A stretch of DNA of 64,000 nucleotides from Ligustrum vulgare (taxonomy: Eukaryota > Streptophyta > Magnoliopsida > Lamiales > Oleaceae): positions 33,896,929-33,960,928 of the forward strand of contig OY743190.1 of NCBI GenBank assembly GCA_963555705.1, written 5' to 3'. The notes beneath the pieces were generated by a model that had not been told where the DNA came from, made no database searches, and saw only the letters and a list, made by a program, of their open reading frames with translations. Made by a program: the position numbers and the translations under genes. Of this stretch, positions 57,821 through 64,000 are shown one piece after another; positions within the stretch are counted from its first letter, which is position 1, and the number at the start of each line of letters is the position of its first letter.

Positions 57821-58170
57821 GTTACCAAAGATGTTATAGGATGAGGCAGTCAACATTGCAACTTATTTGATCAATCGAGGTCCTTCAACATCATTAAATT
57901 GTAGAATACTAGAGGAAGTTTGGATTAATAAAGAGGTAAAACTTTCTTATTTGAATGTATTTGATTGTGTTTCATACATTCACATTGATTCTACTACAAG
58001 AAGCAAACTCGATGCTAAATCAAGAAATGTTCCTTTATTGGGTATGACGATAATGATTTTGTCTATCTTTTTTTGGGATGATGTTGGTCAAAAGTTTATA
58101 ATTAGGAGCAAATATGTGATCTTCAATGAAAGTGTAATGTATACAGACAGGCTGGAAATAGACCCTTAAG
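57821..58170 (+). pseudogene. copia integrase C-terminal part
   Basis: The frame 57867-58169 continues the integrase after the solo LTR: NIATYLINRGPSTSLN, VFDCVSYIHI and the IIRSKYVIFNESVMY segment of copia elements. Confidence 0.8.
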
Positions 58171-58379
58171 ACTCAAGTTTTGAAATTAAGAAACCTGAGA
58201 TAATTCCTTTGAAAGATCTTCTGGTGATTGAGTTAATCGCTGTTGAAAATCAAGAAAACATAGAATCAGAAGTAAATCGAAGTACCCCTATGACTCAACC
58301 CTGAAGATCCAATAGAATTGTTAGACCTCCACATAGATATTCTCCAGAATTGTATTATATCTTAACAGACTGATAGAGG

Positions 58380-58673
58380 TGAACCAGAAAGTTACAGTGA
58401 AACTGTGCAGGTTGATGAATAAATCAAGTTGGAGTTAACCATGCGGGATGAGATGGACTCATTATTGTCCAATCAGACATGGGAATTGACTGACTTACCA
58501 AATTGAAAGAAGACCTTACAAAATAAATGAGTTTACCGGTTAAAAGAAGAACAATATGAAATTTTAACACTTGAGAAGATTGAAGGGAATCAGAATCCGG
58601 CTAACATATTGATGAAGACTATTCCAATTGAGAAACTAAAGTTGTGTGCAACTTTAATTGGACTTCTTTTTTA
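58380..58673 (+). pseudogene. Fused RT start and RNase H tail (internal deletion)
   Basis: Fragments of the first RT motif (RDEMDSLLSNQTWELTDLP, about 58450-58505) run directly into the last motif of RNase H (LEKIEGNQNPANILMKT, about 58570-58620). The break is at about 58550, so the RT catalytic core and most of RNase H are gone. Confidence 0.75.
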
Positions 58674-58739
58674 AGGACTTAGGAGTTGTTGCCATTGCAT
58701 ATGGATTATTCATGGTGAATTAGTTTTCAAGTGGTAGAG

Positions 58740-59703
58740 TGTTAAGTTGTGGAGCCTAATTATTTGATAACTCGATAAGGTGGCAATTGGATAAAGATGA
58801 AAATCCTAGTTTAGGACTACTTAGGATATTATGTTCTTATAAAATTCTATTAAAGAATTCGAGTCCTTGTCTAATGTGGACTTATTCCTGTCGAAGAGTT
58901 GAAATCCTTATATAATTTGAACTTGCCTTTATTAGATAATTAGTGAGACACACGTGCAAGACACGTGCATCATTTTAATGATATATTTAATAGCGTAGTA
59001 TAAAATTCGATTCAATATTCTGAAAAATGAGAAATTGAATCGAACGCCATATAATACAAAACTTGCATTTTAAATCAAAGTGAAATATGTTGGATACACA
59101 TACATGTTAAAATCAGAGTGCAAAATAAATAAAAAAATAAATACGAAAAAATCGAAATAACTAATTGGGAGGGGAAAAAAAAAAAAGAATGGCTCAAATG
59201 ACTTATATGGTTCAAATGACTCAAGTGAATTATACCGCTCAAATTGGTTTATGAATAGTAGATTCAAAACTTGCTCTTTCAATATATAGGGATCGGAAAA
59301 ATGACTTAAATGGCTTATAATATGGACTCAAGGAAAATGACATAAAAAGCTTCTATGGCTTATGAATAGTGCACTTGAAGTGATTCTTTTAATATCTTTT
59401 AATATATAGGGATAGGGATTAGAATCCTTGTGTAATGTAGATTTGTCCATATTTAATCTTATAAATAGTGGCAATCTTTATCCTTTTATTGTTCATCAAA
59501 TAGAGAGAGAAAAAGTTAGGTTAGAAAAGATAGGTGGGTGTTTTTTCTTATAAAATATTCCTTTTCATTGTAGTGAATTCCTGCAGCGACAAAGAGGACG
59601 TGGTTTAACATTGAAGCAAACCTCTATAAATCTTGTATTTCTTTTCTTATATTAATTGCTTTAGATAAAAAAAAAATAGAATTTGGGTTCATAATTCTCA
59701 ACA
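58740..59703 (+). repeat. 3' LTR of the copia element, interrupted
   Basis: TGTTAAGTTGTGG...CTCAACA, preceded by the purine tract CAAGTGGTAGAG. It is 964 bp long because about 475 bp are inserted at 58944-59418. Confidence 0.86.
58944..59418 (-). mobile_element. Helitron-like insertion
   Basis: Relative to the 5' LTR about 475 bp are extra. On the minus strand it would start TCCCTATATATTAAAAG and end after a short palindromic GCACGTG pair (GCACGTGTCTTGCACGTG), as small Helitrons do, and there is no target duplication. An internal repeat of the terminal text (CAATATATAGGGATCGG, about 59280) is present. The exact ends are uncertain. Confidence 0.45.
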
Positions 59704-59708
59704 GTACA

Positions 59709-61101
59709 TAGACGTTGACACAATGCATGAGTTACACAATTCTATTATTTTTCAGATTTTGGAGATAATGTTGTGTCAGAAATGTGAAAAATTGATCATG
59801 TCAACAATACACTATGCCCCTATTTGGTGTAGAGTTTTTATGGAGTTTTGTAATTTTTTTAATGAATGTGTTATTTAAAATTATTTGAAAAGTCAAATTT
59901 TTTGAACTTAACTAAGAATTGATGGTTGAAATTGACTATTTGGAATAATTGTTTTTAAAAAAATGGGACTCAAATAGGAACTATACCAAACTTTCGATCA
60001 TCTAGTATAAAAAAGTAGCATAATTGTATTTCACATGTCATTTCAACTTCCAAATCAACACTCACAAACTTATTGCATCAATTTCTGATCATTCTTTTGG
60101 TCAAGGGCTATGTACAAGTAGCATTAGTGAGGAAAGAAATGGTTGTGCTATATGTACATCGCAACTATAGGTTATTTACCAATGGATGAAGTGACGAGAT
60201 TTGTACACCATGACGTATGTACAAGTAGCATCATCTTAATTATTTTTAAGAAGAATTTTGAAAATTTTTCAATGAGAGTGCTATTTGCCTCGCCTTTTTA
60301 TCATCCTTTGTTTGTGGGCTACTCAGTTTACTTTCAAAAATGAAGTAACTCGAACCACAAGTTACGCCAGCAATAAAATTAAAATCCTTATAATATGACT
60401 CAAGATTATGTACCACATGGAGGGAATCCCATTCTACTCTAGTAATTCGGAGTTCGTTCCCTTCGAGTAAAGTATAGTCTTTTTCGTGTATGCCACCGTT
60501 ACTACTGAACGACCACACCTATAAGTTAATAAAGCAGTCTTCCCTCCTAATAGCCACTTTTGTATTCAGTAGTACGTAAAACGTACGATGTACACAATTT
60601 TATAACGTTGTTTTGATTTTTTATTCAAATTTTTATATTATTACAGTTTGGTCAAAATTTGCAAAAAAACAAAATAAAAAAAATAATAATAAAAATAGAG
60701 GAATCTAATACTTGAAAATAATGTGAAATGTATCATTAGTTATATTAAGTCATAACAATAGTCAAGTCCTTGAGAAAATAAACATAATATTTTCTACAAA
60801 ATTAAGTTTTTTATTTGAAATTTGGTTTATGGTATGCATAATATGTTATTTGAACATTTGATTATTTGATTTAATAAAAATGAAATTCAGTTCATGTATA
60901 ACAATAATGAATTGATATTGATATTTTTATGGATTTCGTGGACTTTCTTAGAACTGTATGGAATTAGTGGAAGCCTTTCGTTGACTTTTATGAAATTTCA
61001 TTTAAAACTTTATAGGCTTTTGTAGAATTTTTAAGACTTTTGAAGACTTTCTTTTAAATAGAATTTACACATCTTCATCCAGCTCTTTCGCCGAATAAAG
61101 A
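59709..61101. other. Intergenic with a possible 166-bp MITE at 59816-59981
   Basis: No gene supported. At 59816-59981 the ends GCCCCTATTTGG and CAAATAGGAAC are inverted, with TAT on both sides, possibly a PIF-like MITE. The rest is AT-rich. Confidence 0.5.
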
Positions 61102-61106
61102 AAACT

Positions 61107-61905
61107 TGATGCAAACCACGTAGCAATTGTAGCTACGCAACCCACAAAATATTGAAATCGACCCAAGAACGCCAAGAAACCACGATTTATGGATCCAATT
61201 AAAATTAATTGAACCAAGCAACCAATACAATCACTGTGATATATTGACCTCTTGATCACAAGTAATAATAATTCTCACCGGGATTTGAACAAACAAGAAT
61301 AACTCGCAAGTTCGGATTTTATTCGATGAAGAATAAGATTGTGAAAGCAAAATAGCCTCTCAATTATAATGTCAAAGTTGTGTGTAAAATCTGTCTTACA
61401 ATGAATAGAAAAAGTGTATAAATAAGCAAAATAAACCTAGCCGCTAATTAGGCTCAAAATAGAATTCTAATTAAAGTGAAATAGTTAAAAATAACTAAAA
61501 CTGATATGGAAATAAAAGTAATGCGAAATCTTTAAATTCCACGGCGGCGCACGTCCAGAAGCTGTCTTACGGCCGTGAGTGTCTTAATTTACGGCCGTAA
61601 ATTGTGTAACTGAAATACGTTACGGCCGTGAATATTTTTGTTACGGCCGTAAGTTCTTTTATCCGGTTATGAAATAGACATAGAGCAGGTTACGGCCGTG
61701 ATCCTTCATTTACGGCCGTGAGCTTCAAAAGTTACGGTTGTGACCAATTCCTTTCACGGCCGTGATTCAATTTTTTGGTTCTTTTCGACACGGTTTGGTC
61801 TTCAAAGCTCGTCGAACCTGCTGAATTCTTGTTTTGGCTTGAATATTTAAATTTTCCCGTCAAGCCTGCTATGATTCCGATTGTCGAGAATCCTGGACCA
61901 CATCA
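61107..61905 (-). repeat. 3' LTR of the minus-strand gypsy element, about 799 bp
   Basis: On the minus strand it starts TGATGTGGTCCAGG. It is homologous to the solo LTR at 57028-57820, with clear alignment at 61390-61905. It holds eight ACGGCCGT-type motifs between 61567 and 61766. The lower end, 61107, is chosen from TGATG and matching length. Confidence 0.8.
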
Positions 61906-62001
61906 TACCCTCCTTCTTTAGGATGATTCGTCCCGAATCATAGCTTTGTTCATGAATGCAACTACTCCCCCTGGATCAAACGGAAAATTTCTGCTTTCAT
62001 G

Positions 62002-62783
62002 TCAGGAGTTCAATAAATTGGGATCCTTTGATTGGCAAACATGGAAGAGATAGAGCTTGAACTCCCTTTGCCATACGTAGTGTGGTTGAAGCTTCCAAAC
62101 ATAATTAACCTGCAAAAAAGATTTTAACAAAATGGGGAGGAACATGTTAGCTTCATGAGATACAAGGTATGAATCCTTGTATTCATGATAAACCACCACC
62201 AACTCCACTTCTTGAACCACGAGACTCTTCTCTTCGCTTCTTTCCTCCTTTGCAATTTCTTGTTCAATTTTTTTATCTTCAAACTCAATCACATCTCCGA
62301 CCTCCACATTTGTATCACCATGTTCATGTACTACCTCATCACTACCAAAATGTGGATCTCCCAATTCAAAGCTTAAAATTTGAACTTCTACCCTAACTTC
62401 CAATTTTTCTTCATCAAATTTTGGAGTTTGATCACCTAACTCCACCTTTTCAAGCTCAACTACCTCTTTTAAATTTTTGGCATCAACCAACTCCTTCATG
62501 TTTCATTCTCTACCCCGTCAACTTTCAATTCATGCATATCCTCATCAATAATTTTAACTTTTTGTTCGTCCACCTCTTTATTACCCAATTCCACATCTCC
62601 TACCTTAAATGTTGGATTTTTTTCAACTATTTCAACTTTCAGCTCTCCCTCCTTCCCAACATTCATATCCTGAGACTCTTCTTGCAACTTAACTACATTT
62701 TTACCCCTTCGTGCAATCATGTCCTCTTCTATAAGTTTTAATTGATAATTCAATCTGGATAATGGATTAATCTTTTCCTTCAC
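62002..62783 (-). pseudogene. Acidic linker ORF of the gypsy element
   Basis: Two overlapping frames (62783-62496, 62499-62002) rich in Glu, Val, Asp and Lys (VELEKVELGDQTPKFDEEK). The tail YHEYKDSYLVSHEAN then LPILLKSFLQ resembles the segment just before RT in chromovirus polyproteins, where an Asp-Val-Phe-Pro motif would normally follow; here it stops. No RT. Confidence 0.65.
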
Positions 62784-62999
62784 CTCCTTTTGATCTTCAA
62801 GTATTTGCCTAGTGTTAAACTAGCTAGGGTGATTGATTCTCCATCCTTCACAAATTTGTACCTGTTTCTATTCTTATCATTAAATGCTTTCCTCGCATGC
62901 CTCCATGGCCTACCCCACAACAAATGACACGACTCTAGAGGCACCACATCACATAATACTTCATCACTATTGATGAGAATCGGGAAAGTCAAACCTCGA
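62780..62999 (-). pseudogene. Gypsy aspartic protease C-terminal half
   Basis: VLCDVVPLESCHLLWGRPWR and then NRYKFVKDGESITLASLT match the C-terminal part of chromovirus-type proteases (usually CHxLLGRPW). The catalytic Asp side lies beyond the insertion point at about 63000. The apparent N-terminus of the frame (63049-63001) is antisense LTR sequence. Confidence 0.82.
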
Positions 63000-63763
63000 T
63001 GCACGTGCCCGTGGGACCCATGACGAGATCCGAAGTTGAAGAGATTCAAGATTCGAGGCTAAACAATGTGAATAAATCAAGAAAAGAATCCGAGAATCAA
63101 GTTGGAGCCAAAAAGAAGAAGAAATTGGAATCGGCCAATTTCGGTCAACCGAAAATCATTCCGGTCGACCGAAAGTCTGCAGAGAAATTTTGTTCCAACC
63201 TCAGGCATTTTCGGCTGAGTGGCGGTCGACCGAAAGTCCAGTTTTGGTCGACCCAGTGATCGACCGAAATAAGTTCGGTCGACCAGTTTGGTCGACCGAA
63301 ACACTTCATTTTACAAAAAACCGGGGTTTTTCTTGCAATTTCCACAAAAACGGGGTTTTTCTTGTAAATACCGAAATTGTACATTTTTCTCATTTTGTAC
63401 ATTATATTCACATTTCTTGTTCATTTGTAATAACTTGGCATGTCATGAAAATTGCTCTTGAGAGCTAGGTCTTGAAGACCCCCTTTGAGGTAAGGTTAAA
63501 ACCTCCTTTGATCTTGTTACCTTCTTGGAATTTAATCAACTTTGCTTGAGTATTGTTATTCTTGTGTTGTTGTTTATTTCCCCCACCTTGGAATTTGTTT
63601 AAGTGACCCCCATTGGGCTAGGGTTTGTTAATCCTTGAATTTTGGGTTAGAATTAAACTTGGGTTAAGGTGTTTATCCATTTATTTACCACTTTAGCTTT
63701 CTTGGGTTGGTATTAAAATTGTTGTGGGAATTTTCGGTCAACGCACCGAAGGGGTTCGCATCA
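63000..63763 (+). repeat. 5' LTR of a gypsy element inserted in the older gypsy
   Basis: TGCACGTGCCC...GGTTCGCATCA, about 764 bp, placed immediately before a primer site. It contains seven GGTCGACC-type palindromes at 63142-63302. The left boundary is set where the older element's protease homology ends; the other LTR is outside the window, so it is not confirmed. Confidence 0.7.
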
Positions 63764-63765
63764 TT

Positions 63766-63777
63766 TGGTATCAGAGC
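63766..63777 (+). other. tRNA-Met-type primer-binding site
   Basis: TGGTATCAGAGC, an exact match to the usual complement of initiator tRNA-Met, two bases after the LTR end. Confidence 0.88.
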
Positions 63778-64000
63778 TTGACTCTAAGTTGGTAAACCTA
63801 TCTTTACTTTCTTGTTGTTGTTCTTGGCATTGTGAAAAAAAAAACGAAAATTGAAAAAAATTGGGGAAAATTTCATATGCCCATGAGTAATTCTTGATTC
63901 CTACATATTGGGTGTATTGATTGTTGCATTATTGGGGATTTCCATTAACCAAACACTTACAAAACCTACACTTTCCAAATTGTGTATCCAAAGTGTTTGA
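63778..64000 (+). mobile_element. Leader of the nested gypsy element, cut by the window end
   Basis: Non-coding sequence between primer site and gag. The window ends before any coding domain. Confidence 0.6.

Larger units (their letters stand above)
54305..59703 (+). mobile_element. Degenerate Ty1/copia retrotransposon with four nested or fused parts
   Basis: LTRs 54305-54760 and 58740-59703, both ending CTCAACA, and a perfect 5-bp target duplication GTACA (54300-54304, 59704-59708). The internal order gag, protease, integrase, (RT), RNase H is that of copia. RT and most of RNase H are deleted. It contains a TRIM unit at its primer site, a gypsy solo LTR in the integrase region and a Helitron-like insert in the 3' LTR. 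Coding parts are full of stops. Confidence 0.9.
61107..62999 (-). mobile_element. Gypsy retrotransposon, 3' half, lacking RT and integrase
   Basis: Minus strand. Protease end (62999-62780), acidic linker (62783-62002), purine tract AAAGAAGGAGGG (61908-61919) and 3' LTR (61905-61107). The protease is followed by a linker that resembles the protease-RT linker of chromoviruses; it reaches the purine tract without any RT or integrase, so this is a non-autonomous derivative. The upstream half is separated by a nested gypsy LTR starting at 63000. Confidence 0.82.

Noticed and set aside
62169..62741. Plus-strand ORFs of 63-106 codons
   Set aside because: Antisense shadows of the acidic gypsy linker, which has the better protein signature.

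Overview
This is a plant nuclear window, from a eudicot and possibly an asterid (the clade is inference). It is AT-rich, has GT-AG introns, and is dominated by nested retroelements and small DNA transposons. I see one intact host gene, a class IV homeodomain-leucine zipper gene of the ATML1/PDF2 clade (coding exons 46458-49787, + strand, 10 exons, 728 codons). Its upstream region carries a perfect L1 box. Its probable 3'UTR intron carries a tRNA-derived SINE.

Layout. 1-1270: two tandem-repeat arrays. 2010-9886: a complete Athila-like Ty3/gypsy element (LTRs of about 1.62 kb, tRNA-Asp type primer site) with broken gag and protease and no reverse transcriptase or integrase. 9931-12482: hAT and Tourist-like MITEs. 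13268-17990: a decayed endogenous pararetrovirus on the minus strand, interrupted by a Mutator-like foldback and a TRIM. 18.8-24.05 kb: MITE-rich intergenic DNA, including a hAT element inside a Tourist-like MITE inside a foldback element. 24590-41530: one minus-strand LINE split by a 12.2-kb Sirevirus-type copia element (25103-37300, target duplication AAGGT). 41.5-44.9 kb: intergenic DNA, the third Tourist-like copy and TA microsatellites. 44.9-50.55 kb: the PDF2-like gene. 50.8-54.3 kb: low-complexity and intergenic DNA with a Mutator-like MITE. 54305-59703: a second copia element (target duplication GTACA) with RT and most of RNase H deleted, a TRIM unit fused at its primer site, a gypsy solo LTR in its integrase region and a Helitron-like insert in its 3' LTR. 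61107-62999: the 3' half of a minus-strand gypsy element, cut by the 5' LTR and primer site of another gypsy element (63000 to the window end).

The most unusual structures are four. First, a 2.97-kb direct duplication places a copy of the Sirevirus LTR plus flanking LINE sequence inside the Sirevirus itself (26617-28070 duplicates 37301-38755). Second, a copia-TRIM chimera has two primer-binding sites. Third, clusters of the palindrome ACGGCCGT occur in an Athila-like element and in two copies of an unrelated gypsy LTR family; a fourth LTR has an analogous cluster of GGTCGACC. Fourth, most LTR elements here have lost RT and integrase but keep gag or protease remnants and recognisable ends.

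All family assignments come from motifs read by eye. No database search or alignment program was run, and divergence figures are rough visual counts.
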